This document shows positions 32,493 to 41,198 of a DNA stretch of 64,000 nucleotides, piece by piece. The notes under the pieces were generated by a model. That model saw only the letters and a list, made by a program, of their open reading frames with translations. It ran no database searches and was not told where the DNA came from. Every line of letters starts with the position of its first letter. Position 1 is the stretch's first letter. The position numbers and the translations under genes were made by a program. The DNA comes from Acetomicrobium sp. S15 = DSM 107314 (GTDB lineage Bacteria > Synergistota > Synergistia > Synergistales > Thermosynergistaceae): NCBI RefSeq assembly GCF_016125955.1, contig NZ_JADEVE010000184.1:79601-143600 (forward strand), read 5' to 3'.

Positions 32493-32996
32493 CTTTGCTC
32501 TTTTCTTTTTATTATAGGGCTGATTATCGAGTGACGAGCACTTCTTTTTGGACTTCTATATCAGATAATACGCCGGCATGATAGGTAGGTAAACCGCTTA
32601 GGGGTTGACGAAAATCCTTGAGAGTTATAAAAACCAAATCAGACATTCATCAGAAGCAGAGGAATATGCGTTCATCTCTATAGTGTAAAATGTGTGGCAT
32701 GTGGGTTATTTGGATAGCTCGTCAAGCGTCAGGGATCTTGCCTTCTTTGTAGGCTATGGATTAAAGCATTGTGCTTAACGATGGCGCAACTGGCATGTTT
32801 TTGAAGGAGTCCGTGAGGATGATTGCCCTTTTTGTTAGTTGTTAGACAAAGTGGAATTGTGGGCAATGGGGTTAAGGATTTTGGCCTTTGTGTCGTTAGG
32901 CGTTTTGGGTAAAATTTATACGATCTTTTTGTCGATGAATTAGTTTTGATTACTCCTTCATCAGCCTGCAATTGTTCCGTGAAAAGGGGGAACCGC
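32493..32996. other. 504-base A+T-rich intergenic region before the Mrp operon
   Basis: Between the divergent fchA pseudogene and mrpE. I see no gene with both a ribosome site and a plausible product. Promoter-like boxes occur at 32605-32631 (TTGACG, 15 bases, TATAAA) and 32887-32915. The region is richer in A+T than most of the window and may hold regulation of the antiporter operon or decayed sequence. Confidence 0.55.
32887..32915 (+). promoter_or_regulatory. Candidate promoter of the Mrp operon
   Basis: TTTGTG, a 17-base spacer and TAAAAT, 81 bases before the preferred mrpE start. Weak -35. Confidence 0.35.
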
Positions 32997-33518
32997 TTGC
33001 GGACTTACAGAAAGGCACCTGTTGTCCTTTTCTTCGCTCTTTTTTCATTCTGGGTACTGTTTACAGGCAGAGTGGAGTTGTCGGTTCTGGCGATCGGAAT
33101 TGTGCTCAGCATGGTTGTTACCCGCATCACTTGGCGGACTTTTTTTTCGTCGGCTCACGAAATACAACATCACGTGGAGTCTCCGTTGCATTTTCGCCTG
33201 CGTGAGGCAGTGGTCTTTTTTCCGTTTTATGCCTGGAATATTTTTAAGGCGACCGCACAGGTGGCCTTTTTGGCGCTAAGGCCCCGCATTGAACTGATGC
33301 CGGGAATTATCAAGGTTGAGACCGGCCTTAAAAACAAAACTACTCTCGTGATCCTTGCAAATCAAATCACTCTTACGCCGGGCACCTTGACTGTTGACAC
33401 CGACATAACTAATCATAGTCTTTTTGTGCACTCCTTGAACCTCAGCACATTGGATGCATGCTCTGCCCGCGAGGAAATCAGACACCTTGAGGAGCGACTG
33501 AGGAGGCTCATGGAATGA
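32997..33518 (+). CDS. mrpE: Na+/H+ antiporter subunit MrpE
   Basis: 173 residues from TTG 32997 (AAGGGGG six bases upstream); a longer frame from 32946 lacks a ribosome site. Two N-terminal helices (VVLFFALFSFWVLFTG and VLAIGIVLSMVVT) and the conserved MrpE C-terminal domain (NQITLTPGTLTVDTD ... FVHSLNL). MrpE is an accessory subunit of the multi-subunit Na+/H+ antiporter. First gene of the operon; its stop overlaps mrpF (ATGA). Confidence 0.92.
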   Translation: MRTYRKAPVVLFFALFSFWVLFTGRVELSVLAIGIVLSMVVTRITWRTFFSSAHEIQHHVESPLHFRLREAVVFFPFYAWNIFKATAQVAFLALRPRIELMPGIIKVETGLKNKTTLVILANQITLTPGTLTVDTDITNHSLFVHSLNLSTLDACSAREEIRHLEERLRRLME

Positions 33519-33772
33519 TATTTTTTGTCTTGTGGGGGCTCATGCTTGCAGCGATAGCGGGATTCTGGCGAGTTATAGTGGGCCCTACGGTTCCCGACAG
33601 AATTGTCGCAGCCGACGCCCTGTCTATCATTCTGACCACGGTACTGACATTACTGGCCTTGGTCTTTGGGAACGGCATCTTCCTGGATATAGCTTTGGCC
33701 TTTGCGGTCTTGGCTTTCGCAGACGTGCTTATAATGGCTAAATACTTTGAGCATGGAGAGCTCCATCGATGA
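33515..33772 (+). CDS. mrpF: Na+/H+ antiporter subunit MrpF
   Basis: 85 residues, three membrane helices, with the MrpF signature GPTVPDRIVAADALS and a C-terminal ALAFAVLAFADVL helix. Small subunit of the Mrp complex, made with four-base overlaps to both neighbours. Confidence 0.93.
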   Translation: MIFFVLWGLMLAAIAGFWRVIVGPTVPDRIVAADALSIILTTVLTLLALVFGNGIFLDIALAFAVLAFADVLIMAKYFEHGELHR

Positions 33773-34128
33773 GGATCGAAGTGTCTCTTGTCGTCGCTTA
33801 TACCTTTATGGTCGTCGGTGTGTTTTTCTCCATAACCTCGGCTTTGGGGATAATAAGGTTTCCAGATGTTTATGCGCGAATTCACGCCGGCACGAAGGCA
33901 CTTACCGGAGGAGCTTTGATGGTTTTAGTCGGTGCGGCGATTTACGCCCCAACCTGGCAGGCTACGGCAAAGATACTCCTCATTGCCCTTTTCTTCGTGT
34001 TCACAAACCCCCTTTCGTCTCATGCCATTGCCAGGGCATGCTTTCGTCACGGTATTAGGCCCAAAATTGTCTTCAAGGATGACTATAGTGAAGCTCTGGC
34101 CAACAGCAAGGAGGAAATACAGTCGTGA
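33769..34128 (+). CDS. mrpG: Na+/H+ antiporter subunit MrpG
   Basis: 119 residues, three helices, signature LGIIRFPDVYARIHAGTKALT followed by NPLSSHAIARA. Small Mrp subunit next to MrpF in the complex. Translationally coupled to mrpF and to the following DUF4040 gene. Confidence 0.93.
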   Translation: MRIEVSLVVAYTFMVVGVFFSITSALGIIRFPDVYARIHAGTKALTGGALMVLVGAAIYAPTWQATAKILLIALFFVFTNPLSSHAIARACFRHGIRPKIVFKDDYSEALANSKEEIQS

Positions 34129-34385
34129 ACATTTCCTTCTACGCTTTGATCTGCGGCTTTCTGGTTTTGACTGCCGCAGTTGCTTCCGAGATAGAGGACA
34201 TCTTAAGCGCAGTGATAAGCCTCTCTGTATTTAGCGTTTTACTTGTCATTGCATTTGTTATACTTCAGGCGCCCGATGTGGGTTTGACACAGGCTGTTAT
34301 TAGCTCGGGGCTTATTACGTCGCTGTTTTTGGTTGCGTATAGTCAAACGAAAAAACAAGGCCTTTGGGGAAAGGATGGCAATTAA
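34125..34385 (+). CDS. DUF4040/MbhD-type subunit of the Mrp-like antiporter
   Basis: 86 residues, GTG start, three helices. It corresponds to the MbhD-type module that forms part of the long C-terminus of MrpA in standard Mrp operons: EDILSAVISLSVFSVLLVIAFVILQAPDVGLTQAVI contains the typical APDVGLTEA-like motif. Here it is a separate gene, as in archaeal Mbh hydrogenase and Thermotoga-type Mrp clusters. Confidence 0.85.
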   Translation: MNISFYALICGFLVLTAAVASEIEDILSAVISLSVFSVLLVIAFVILQAPDVGLTQAVISSGLITSLFLVAYSQTKKQGLWGKDGN

Positions 34386-35137
34386 TGCCAAGGCTGTCGG
34401 TTTTCCCCCGCATAGCGGCATTATTTCTTTGCCTTTCTCTGGGATGGTGGCTCTGGAAGGGTATCGTGGTTTTGGAGGAACCCGAATACATCACGGGCCC
34501 AGCGGTGCATTACATCGAAAAGACAGCCGAAGAAACCGGAGCCTCTAACATAGTTGCGGCTATCCTGTTCGACTATCGGGCTCTTGACACTCTGTGTGAG
34601 GCCACGGTGATTTATACGGCCGTCTGCGGTATTGCTCTACTTTTTGCCAAAAGTAAATATAGGAAGTCTTCGATAGGGCTTTCGTTCATCGTAAAAAGGG
34701 GGCTCGGTTTCGTTGTTCCCTTCCTGTTGTTATACGCTGCTGGTATAGTCCTCATGGGCCACCTTACCCCTGGTGGGGGTTTTCAAGGCGGAGTAGTTTT
34801 TGCGACTGCTACGATCCTCTTTTGCATAGTTTATGGGTCCAACTTTGAAGCCGCCAAGATTAACCCCAAGGCAAAGGAATTCATCGAATCGTCGGGAGCC
34901 GTTCTCTTTACTCTTATCGGATTTATAGGATTCTGCGCCGGAGCAGGTTTTTTGGCCAATGTAGCGGCGGGTTTTCCCAAGGGCGAGGTGGGGAGTTTTC
35001 TTAGCGGAGGCACCATACCGCTACTTAACATTGCTGTTGGAATGAAAGTTGGTGCGGGTATGTCAACCATTTTTTATAGCATGGTCAAGTTTTTGGAGGT
35101 AAGACCTGAAGAATCTCCGGAGGTGGATAAACCGTGA
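34385..35137 (+). CDS. mrpB: MbhE-MrpB fused antiporter subunit
   Basis: 250 residues from ATG 34385, which overlaps the previous stop (TAATG); an in-frame TTG 21 bases upstream is less likely. N-terminal part (about 1-95) resembles MbhE/the end of MrpA (GPAVHYIEKTAEETGASNIVAAILFDYRALDTLCEA region); the rest is the MrpB domain (LLLYAAGIVLMGHLTPGGGFQGGVV, then GSFLSGGTIPLLNIAVGMKVGAGM). Parts of MrpA and MrpB thus occur in one chain. Confidence 0.87.
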   Translation: MPRLSVFPRIAALFLCLSLGWWLWKGIVVLEEPEYITGPAVHYIEKTAEETGASNIVAAILFDYRALDTLCEATVIYTAVCGIALLFAKSKYRKSSIGLSFIVKRGLGFVVPFLLLYAAGIVLMGHLTPGGGFQGGVVFATATILFCIVYGSNFEAAKINPKAKEFIESSGAVLFTLIGFIGFCAGAGFLANVAAGFPKGEVGSFLSGGTIPLLNIAVGMKVGAGMSTIFYSMVKFLEVRPEESPEVDKP

Positions 35138-35475
35138 CGGTGATCAGGTTGAGCTACGGTACGGCTATCTTGATATTCTGCATAGGCCTGTATACGATAA
35201 TCTCAAAAAGAAACCTTTTTAAAACTGTCATAGGGCTTGCGCTCATGGAGTCTGCAGTGCTGCTTTTAATAGTGACTTCTGGCTACATTCCTGGTGGAGT
35301 ACCCCCCATCATACCGATAAACGGCGTTGCCGTTAATCCCCTTCCCCATGCCTTTACGCTGACGGCGATTGTAATTGGAGCAAGCGACGTCGCTATGGCT
35401 CTTGCTCTCATAATGAAGCTCCACCAGCGATATGGCACAGTGGACCTGGATAAGATCAGAGGACTTCGTGGATGA
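35134..35475 (+). CDS. mrpC: Na+/H+ antiporter subunit MrpC (NuoK-like)
   Basis: 113 residues, three helices, GTG start overlapping the previous stop. NuoK/MrpC features: NLFKTVIGLALMESAVLLLIV (membrane Glu) and DPLPQALTLTAIVI-like NPLPHAFTLTAIVIGASDVAMALAL. Related to the complex I NuoK subunit. The stop overlaps mrpD (ATGA). Confidence 0.93.
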   Translation: MTVIRLSYGTAILIFCIGLYTIISKRNLFKTVIGLALMESAVLLLIVTSGYIPGGVPPIIPINGVAVNPLPHAFTLTAIVIGASDVAMALALIMKLHQRYGTVDLDKIRGLRG

Positions 35476-36935
35476 CTCCAGTCTTGGCCATAGTTACGCC
35501 TCTTGCCTGGGGGTTTTTGATCCCGCTGGTATATCTTTTTCGAAAATCCCTGCTAAAGTGGGCCATTCCACTTTTCGAGTTTGCCATCTTCGCGATTACC
35601 CTTGCTGCAGCTTTTTCTGGATGGCGACAATACACTCTTTCATTCCTTGGAGGGTGGCCTGCTGAACTTGGAATAGTGTTCGTTGTGGACAAGTTGTCAG
35701 CCTTTTTTTTGGTCCTTGTGGCCATAGGAGGTGGCGGCGCATTTCTGTGTTCCTACGGGCGCCTAAAAAGTGGGCCCTGGAGATACTACGTTATCTTTTT
35801 CCTACTCCAAGGGGCCATGAACGGCGTTATAGTCACGGGAGACATATTCAACCTCTTCGTCTTCTACGAGATATTCTCGCTGGCAGCATATCTCCTAGTT
35901 GCCTTTACCATGTCCTGGCAGGCCATAGAGGCGGGGCTAAAATACCTCGTGATGGGAACTGTCGGAGCCTTCTTTATTCTGCTCGGTATTGCCTATATCT
36001 TCATGGCCACAGGCTCCCTGAATATGGCAATCCTTTCGGTATCACTTTCGCAAATTCCGAAAGAAACGCTGACTGTGATTGCTGTCTGTTTGTTAGTGGG
36101 GCTCTTTATAAAAATTGGCGCTTTCCCGGTTCACTTTTGGCTACCTGACGCCCACTCATCGGCACAGACGGCAGTGAGTGCCCTTCTTTCGGGTGTGGTA
36201 GTAAAGATCTCCGTATATGCCCTAATAAGGGTATCGCTTTTATTTTTTCTTGAAGCAAGACCGAACATCTTTGCCGTAATTACCGCGGTGGGAGTGTTGT
36301 CCGTAATGGGCGGGCATCTGATGGCGCTGAGACAGGAAGACATAAAGAGGCTTCTTGCTTATTCTACGGTGGCACAGATCGGTTATATTTTAATAGGCGT
36401 AGGAGTAGGCACGGCGGCAGGGATCACCGCGGCCGCTTTTCACGCGGTCAATCACATGTTCATGAAAGCCGGGTTGTTTATCACGGCGGGACATATTACA
36501 GAAGATATGAAGACTCGTAACATTTCGGAACTGCGGGGTCTTTATCATCATCGCCGTGGGTTTGTTGTTATCTTCACTATACTGGCTGCAGCGATAATAG
36601 GCATTCCTCCGCTAAGCGGTTTCATGGGTAAGTGGTATCTGATGCTCGCCTCTGTGTCTGCAGGAAACATAGTTCCAGCCCTGGCTCTGGCGATTGGGAC
36701 AGTTCTTTCGGCCTTGTACTACCTGCGCATTTTGTCAGCCTTTTATTCACCCGGTGACGCTCCGCCTGCACGGGAAAATCCTTACTGGCCTTTCTTGGTT
36801 GCGGGAGCTTTTTCGGTATGCTGCGTTATTCTGGGGTTTGCCCCTTTCTTTCCTCCTCTCTGGGGTGTCTTTTCGGAAATAGGGATTTGCGCCATGGATA
36901 GGGCGGGGTATGTAGCGGCGGTGTTTTTGGAATGA
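35472..36935 (+). CDS. mrpD: Na+/H+ antiporter subunit MrpD (NuoN/NuoM-like)
   Basis: 487 residues, about 14 membrane helices, proton-channel subunit of the complex I antiporter type. The key acidic residue is in FNLFVFYEIFSLAAYLLVAF and the key Lys is in LFIKIGAFPVHFWLPDAHSSAQTAVSALLSG; the second-half Lys/His region KRLLAYSTVAQIGYILIG is intact. One of two such subunits in the operon (the other starts at 37091). Confidence 0.94.
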   Translation: MTPVLAIVTPLAWGFLIPLVYLFRKSLLKWAIPLFEFAIFAITLAAAFSGWRQYTLSFLGGWPAELGIVFVVDKLSAFFLVLVAIGGGGAFLCSYGRLKSGPWRYYVIFFLLQGAMNGVIVTGDIFNLFVFYEIFSLAAYLLVAFTMSWQAIEAGLKYLVMGTVGAFFILLGIAYIFMATGSLNMAILSVSLSQIPKETLTVIAVCLLVGLFIKIGAFPVHFWLPDAHSSAQTAVSALLSGVVVKISVYALIRVSLLFFLEARPNIFAVITAVGVLSVMGGHLMALRQEDIKRLLAYSTVAQIGYILIGVGVGTAAGITAAAFHAVNHMFMKAGLFITAGHITEDMKTRNISELRGLYHHRRGFVVIFTILAAAIIGIPPLSGFMGKWYLMLASVSAGNIVPALALAIGTVLSALYYLRILSAFYSPGDAPPARENPYWPFLVAGAFSVCCVILGFAPFFPPLWGVFSEIGICAMDRAGYVAAVFLE

Positions 36936-36978
36936 CAATGGAAGCGAAGCGCTATACTGCGCCGGGTGCTTCTTTTTG

Positions 36979-37086
36979 GTGCGGTTGAAGCTGGCTCATT
37001 GCCTGGTCTCTTTAACTATTGGCTTCACTGCCGGATTTGTGGTCTTTTTTCTTGTCACGATGGTAGCACTTTGCGGGTTGGGGTGA
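36979..37086 (+). CDS. Possible 35-residue single-helix membrane protein between the two antiporter subunits
   Basis: A GTG-initiated frame in the otherwise empty 155-base gap between mrpD and the second NuoL-like gene. It encodes MRLKLAHC followed by a strongly hydrophobic helix (LVSLTIGFTAGFVVFFLV), with the positive-inside start expected for a membrane subunit. The gap is anomalous because all other genes here overlap. It occupies the place of small subunit MbhI in archaeal Mbh clusters. No convincing ribosome site, hence low confidence. Confidence 0.35.
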   Translation: MRLKLAHCLVSLTIGFTAGFVVFFLVTMVALCGLG

Positions 37087-37090
37087 TGAG

Positions 37091-38560
37091 GTGTTGATGT
37101 CGGCGGGATTGAGGCTTTCTTTTGTGTTCGACCCACTCTCCATATTGATGGCGACGTTGGCCCTGTTTATGACAGCCGCAGTCTCGATTTATTCCCTTGG
37201 ATATGCAAAACCCGAAAACAGGAGGGAACGCAAACTTTTCTCCATTGCCCCCTGGCTCTTTTGTCTTTTTTCGTGTCTTTCTGTTTTTTCAAGTGACTGG
37301 TTCTTTTTCGCTCTGTTCCTCGAATTATCCTCAGTCGTGCTCTTTTTCATGATCCTGCCGGTGAATTTCCGCACCGCTGTTTACTATCTGTTGGCTCAGC
37401 TTTCGGGGTCGCTTTTAGTCCTTCTTGGCGCGGCTTTCATGTTGCGCGAAACAGGTACGGCCGCTATGGGGCCTGTCCCCGCCAAACTGCTTTGGCTTTT
37501 TATACCTGGAGTCGGTATCAAGGCTGCCTTACCTGGACTACATTTCTGGCTCCCAAAGGTCCATAGCGAGGCACCCACCCCAGCAAGCGCTCTGCTGTCG
37601 GGTTTTGCCGTCAAGCTTGGTATATATGGACTCGCCAGGCTGGTTTCGCCCCCTGCAGCACCGGCGCTTTTGTTTCTTGGCCCCGCTATGGCCCTCTACG
37701 GTGTCTTTCAGGCCCTCATGCAGCATGATGCAAAACGACTGCTGGCCTACCATACTGTGAGCCAGCTCGGCTATATAGTATCTGCCATAGGGGCAGGGAC
37801 GGCTCTTGGCGTTGCCGCTGGTGCCTATCATGCCGTAGCTCACGCACTCTTTAAAGGTCTTCTCTTTCTGACTGTGGGCACCCTCGAAAAGGCGTACGGG
37901 ACTAGAGATCTCCGTTTTTTGGGCTCCGGAGCTGCGCGTACCTTCCCCCTCACTTTTGCGCTATTTTTGGTGGGAGCTCTGGCAATAGCGGGCTTTCCTG
38001 GCATGAGTGGCTTCGCTAGCAAGGCCATGGTAAAAACCTCGTTGAAAGAAACATCCCATTACGCCATCCTTTGGATGCTCCAGGCGGCAAGCGTGGGAAC
38101 TGTTTTGTCCTTCTGCAAGCTCGGATATTTTGGTTTTTTTGCTAAGGACAGACAGCCGCTACAGCCATGCGCAAAAGAACTGCCCCGCGCTAAAAAAGAC
38201 AAATTTCGCAACGCAGGAATGGGACTTCTTGCTGCGGGAACTGTTTTTTTAGGACTTCGTCCGCAGGTTTTACCCACTTTTATGCAGATAAATTGTCCAG
38301 CTTTTTTCGAAAGCGACGCTATCCTCTCGGCGGTCGTTCCTATTTTTATCGGTGGAATCCTGTTTTTGGTGCTCAGGAAGGTTCTGGCCCCAGCAGACCA
38401 CAAAACCCACGACGTGGATAGTTTGTTAACCAAAATCTATGTCGTCCTGGCGTGCTGCCCTGCCTTGGTCGCCAAACTCCACACAGGCAGGCTCCGCTTT
38501 TATATCGTTACCGTCATCATTACTGCTTTATCGGCCTTCTTTTTCATCGCAAGTTATTAA
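37091..38560 (+). CDS. Second NuoL/MrpA-like proton channel subunit
   Basis: 489 residues (GTG 37091; an ATG at 37097 is equally possible, with GATGAGG upstream). About 14 helices; the conserved FFALFLELSSVVLFF Glu, VGIKAALPGLHFWLPKVHSEAPTPASALLSG Lys and KRLLAYHTVSQLGYIVSAIG are all present, so both half-channels look functional. It replaces the N-terminal antiporter-like part of MrpA, with the MrpA C-terminal modules encoded separately upstream. Last gene of the operon. Confidence 0.9.
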   Translation: MLMSAGLRLSFVFDPLSILMATLALFMTAAVSIYSLGYAKPENRRERKLFSIAPWLFCLFSCLSVFSSDWFFFALFLELSSVVLFFMILPVNFRTAVYYLLAQLSGSLLVLLGAAFMLRETGTAAMGPVPAKLLWLFIPGVGIKAALPGLHFWLPKVHSEAPTPASALLSGFAVKLGIYGLARLVSPPAAPALLFLGPAMALYGVFQALMQHDAKRLLAYHTVSQLGYIVSAIGAGTALGVAAGAYHAVAHALFKGLLFLTVGTLEKAYGTRDLRFLGSGAARTFPLTFALFLVGALAIAGFPGMSGFASKAMVKTSLKETSHYAILWMLQAASVGTVLSFCKLGYFGFFAKDRQPLQPCAKELPRAKKDKFRNAGMGLLAAGTVFLGLRPQVLPTFMQINCPAFFESDAILSAVVPIFIGGILFLVLRKVLAPADHKTHDVDSLLTKIYVVLACCPALVAKLHTGRLRFYIVTVIITALSAFFFIASY

Positions 38561-38646
38561 CGATTTCACTGTACAGCAGTATAAAAGTCAGACTGAGCTT
38601 GTAAAGCAATTAAGGCGATGGTTCTGACCCTTTTACCCACTCCATT

Positions 38647-38970
38647 CTATAGGTACTTTGTTAAAATATCGGAAATCAGCATAAAAAGAACTCCTGACGA
38701 TATTGTCCAAAACATACTTTTCGTAAAAATAGCAGTTATGATAGCCACTATGCCTGCCAGCAGCTTCATGTTTTCAAAAGAAATTAAAAACTGGCCTGAC
38801 CTTATGAAAAGCTCAGGCGCTATTAAAGCTGATAGTACAACCGGTGGCACGTAGCGCAAGGATTTTTGCAACCACAAAGGCATTTCCCATAAACCAAAGA
38901 GGTAGACGAAAGATAGCCTCGTAAGATAAGTTAAAATTCCCCCTAAAAATAAAACCAGCCATACTTTCAT
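38647..38970 (-). CDS. azlD: Branched-chain amino-acid export subunit AzlD
   Basis: 107 residues with four hydrophobic helices (VLFLGGILTYLTRLSFVYLFG, VPPVVLSALIAPELFI, LLAGIVAIITAIFTK, FWTISSGVLFMLI), the AzlD pattern. Works with AzlC as the small partner in exporting branched-chain (or related) amino acids. ATG overlaps the azlC stop. The base composition is visibly richer in A+T than in flanking housekeeping genes. Confidence 0.9.
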   Translation of the reverse strand: MKVWLVLFLGGILTYLTRLSFVYLFGLWEMPLWLQKSLRYVPPVVLSALIAPELFIRSGQFLISFENMKLLAGIVAIITAIFTKSMFWTISSGVLFMLISDILTKYL

Positions 38971-39692
38971 GGCCGCCTTCTTCTTGCCTCTAAAACAAAA
39001 CCGCTCATTATGCCGATCAAGGCCGCCGCGATTGGGCCTAATTTATAGGGGAGTTCATAAAGCAATAAAGATGAAACCCCTGCCACAAGAGCCACGATAA
39101 CACTTGAATGGCTCTTTAAAGTTGGGACCAAAATAGCGATAAAGGTTAAAGGGAGGAAAAAATCCAGTGGCCACTTCGGAGGAAGCATTTTACCTAAAGT
39201 GATACCAACCGCAGTGCTCAGCTGCCAACTTATCCATAAGGCAATGCCGGCACCTAAAAAGTATAGGTGTCCATAGCTGTGCTCTTGTTGTTTTTGATAG
39301 TGATTTATAGTTACGGCATAAGCTTCATCGGTCAAAAGATATGCCAAAAGGGCTTTCCAACCGAATGAGAGCTCTTGTAAATATGGCGCAACCGAAGCAC
39401 TGTAGAGCAAATGACGCAAGTTTATTATCGCTACCGTGAGGACAATCACAGACCAAGGAGCGGCCTCGGCAAAGAGTTTGCTGGCCGCGAATTGCGAAGA
39501 ACCGCCAAAGATCATGCAAGACATCAATTGAGTCTGGAGTTTTGTCAAACCTGCCTCTAAAGCCGTAATGCCGTAAATTACTCCGAATGGCACAACGGCA
39601 AAGAGTAGAGGGGTTTCGTCGCGAACCCCCTCTAAAAAAGCATACAAACTTCCTTGAACCTTCAAACCTATTCCCATCTCCAAAAGCACCAA
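38967..39692 (-). CDS. azlC: Branched-chain amino-acid export subunit AzlC
   Basis: Up to 241 residues; start uncertain (TTG 39692, ATG 39677 or a TTG further in; no clear ribosome site). AzlC features: ETPLLFAVVPFGVIYGITALEAGL, MSCMIFGGSSQFAASKLF and INLRHLLYSASVAPYL, then LTDEAYAV. Large permease of the AzlCD pair. Divergent from ffh and richer in A+T than it. Confidence 0.92.
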   Translation of the reverse strand: MVLLEMGIGLKVQGSLYAFLEGVRDETPLLFAVVPFGVIYGITALEAGLTKLQTQLMSCMIFGGSSQFAASKLFAEAAPWSVIVLTVAIINLRHLLYSASVAPYLQELSFGWKALLAYLLTDEAYAVTINHYQKQQEHSYGHLYFLGAGIALWISWQLSTAVGITLGKMLPPKWPLDFFLPLTFIAILVPTLKSHSSVIVALVAGVSSLLLYELPYKLGPIAAALIGIMSGFVLEARRRRP

Positions 39693-39788
39693 AATTCAAA
39701 GCAAATAAAAAGCCAGAGAATGGTACCATGTCAGATTTTAATAAACAACTGCCCTGCAGAAAGTCGATACGTTACGACCGCCGGTGAC

Positions 39789-39820
39789 TTGACAGTTTGA
39801 GGCGCTCCTCATAATATAAT
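39789..39820 (+). promoter_or_regulatory. Promoter of the ffh-rpsP-rimM-trmD cluster
   Basis: TTGACA (39789-39794), then TAATAT after 17 bases or TATAAT (39815-39820) after 20 bases. Ends 25 bases before the ffh start. Confidence 0.7.
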
Positions 39821-39845
39821 CGAGCTGCTTTCTGGGGGAATGTCT

Positions 39846-41177
39846 ATGTTTGAGGGTTTAAGAGAGCGCCTGGAGGGTGCGTTTTCCAGGCTGAGAAGCA
39901 AGGGAAAACTCACGGAGGCCGACGTGGAGGAGGCGCTTCGAGAGGTGAGGCGCGCCCTTCTTGAAGCCGACGTGAACTATAAGGTCGTAAAGGAATTCAC
40001 GTCGCGCCTGAAAGAAAGAGCTGTAGGACGAGCCGTCCTCGATTCAATCACGCCTGCTCAACAAGTCCTCGCCATAGTATATGAGGAGCTCATCTCACTC
40101 ATGGGCGGAGGGGCAGAGCCTCTCGCTGTCGCTTCGAACCCGCCAACCCTTTATATGCTCGTGGGGCTTCAAGGTTCCGGCAAGACTTCGACGGCCGTAA
40201 AGCTCGCGAAGCGCTTATCTTCCGGTCATAGGCCGATGGTTGTGGCCTGCGACCTGCAAAGGCCTGCGGCGGTAGAGCAGCTCAAGGTTTTGGCGAGCGA
40301 GGCGAAAATACCCTGTTTTGCGCCTTATACGTCAGGCGACCCTCTTAGGGTGGCCGAAGAGGCTATGTCGTATGCGCGAGATCGGCTCGTAGATGTTATT
40401 ATATTCGATACGGCTGGTCGTCTTCATGTGGACGAGGCGCTCATGGATGAACTGGCTAAAATGAAGGCTCTCCTCTCCCCTCATGAGATTTTGCTCGTAG
40501 TGGATGCCATGACGGGGCAAGAGGCGGTAAACGTAGCCTTGACATTTAAAGAGCGTCTGTCTATTACAGGGGCAATATTGACAAAGCTCGACGGCGATGC
40601 ACGGGGCGGCGCTGCCTTGGCGATAAGGGCAGCGACAGGGGTTCCAGTGAGGCTCGTGGGTGTTGGGGAACACTTGGACGATCTGGAAGTCTTTGACGCC
40701 GCCCGGATGGCCCAGCGCATCTTGGGAATGGGAGACGTAGCCGGCCTTGTGGAGAAGATCCAGTCCACTGCCGACATGGGCGAAGCGGAGCGTTTGGCCA
40801 AGAGCTTAAAGGAAAACCGTTTTACTATGGAAGAGGTGTTGCTTCAGATTCGACAACTTCAGAAGCTTGGCCCTCTGGAAAAGGTCCTGGAGATGGTTCC
40901 TCTGCCTGGCAAGCTAAAACAGTTGAAAGGCGTAGAGGTGGACCCTAAGAGGCTTAAACATGTGGAAGCTGTTATACTCTCTATGACGCCGGAGGAGAGA
41001 CGGCGCCCTGAAATCATCAAGGGAAGCCGCAGGCGCCGGATAGCGCAGGGGTCAGGCACGAGTGTTCAGTTAGTGAACCAGGTATTAAAGCAATATGAAG
41101 AAATGAAAGGGATTTGGAAGCGTCTGAACAAAGGCAAGGCAAAGGGTTTCAAGTTGCCTAAAGAATTATTTCAATAG
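39846..41177 (+). CDS. ffh: Signal recognition particle GTPase
   Basis: SRP54 homolog that binds signal sequences and the SRP RNA (encoded at 47.8 kb here) and docks to FtsY. Start at ATG 39846 gives the family N-terminus MFEGLRERL with GGGGG seven bases upstream; an ATG six bases earlier overlaps that site. N domain, then the GTPase with GLQGSGKTSTAVKLA, DTAGRLHVDEALM, TKLDGDARGGAAL, and a methionine-poor M domain with the RNA-binding RRRRIAQGSGTS. 443 residues, normal length. Confidence 0.96.
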   Translation: MFEGLRERLEGAFSRLRSKGKLTEADVEEALREVRRALLEADVNYKVVKEFTSRLKERAVGRAVLDSITPAQQVLAIVYEELISLMGGGAEPLAVASNPPTLYMLVGLQGSGKTSTAVKLAKRLSSGHRPMVVACDLQRPAAVEQLKVLASEAKIPCFAPYTSGDPLRVAEEAMSYARDRLVDVIIFDTAGRLHVDEALMDELAKMKALLSPHEILLVVDAMTGQEAVNVALTFKERLSITGAILTKLDGDARGGAALAIRAATGVPVRLVGVGEHLDDLEVFDAARMAQRILGMGDVAGLVEKIQSTADMGEAERLAKSLKENRFTMEEVLLQIRQLQKLGPLEKVLEMVPLPGKLKQLKGVEVDPKRLKHVEAVILSMTPEERRRPEIIKGSRRRRIAQGSGTSVQLVNQVLKQYEEMKGIWKRLNKGKAKGFKLPKELFQ

Positions 41178-41198
41178 TTTGTGGAGGTGTTTTATCTT

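Noticed and set aside
32729..32971. 80-codon minus-strand frame in the gap before the Mrp operon
   Set aside because: Low-complexity composition, no ribosome site and no family resemblance.
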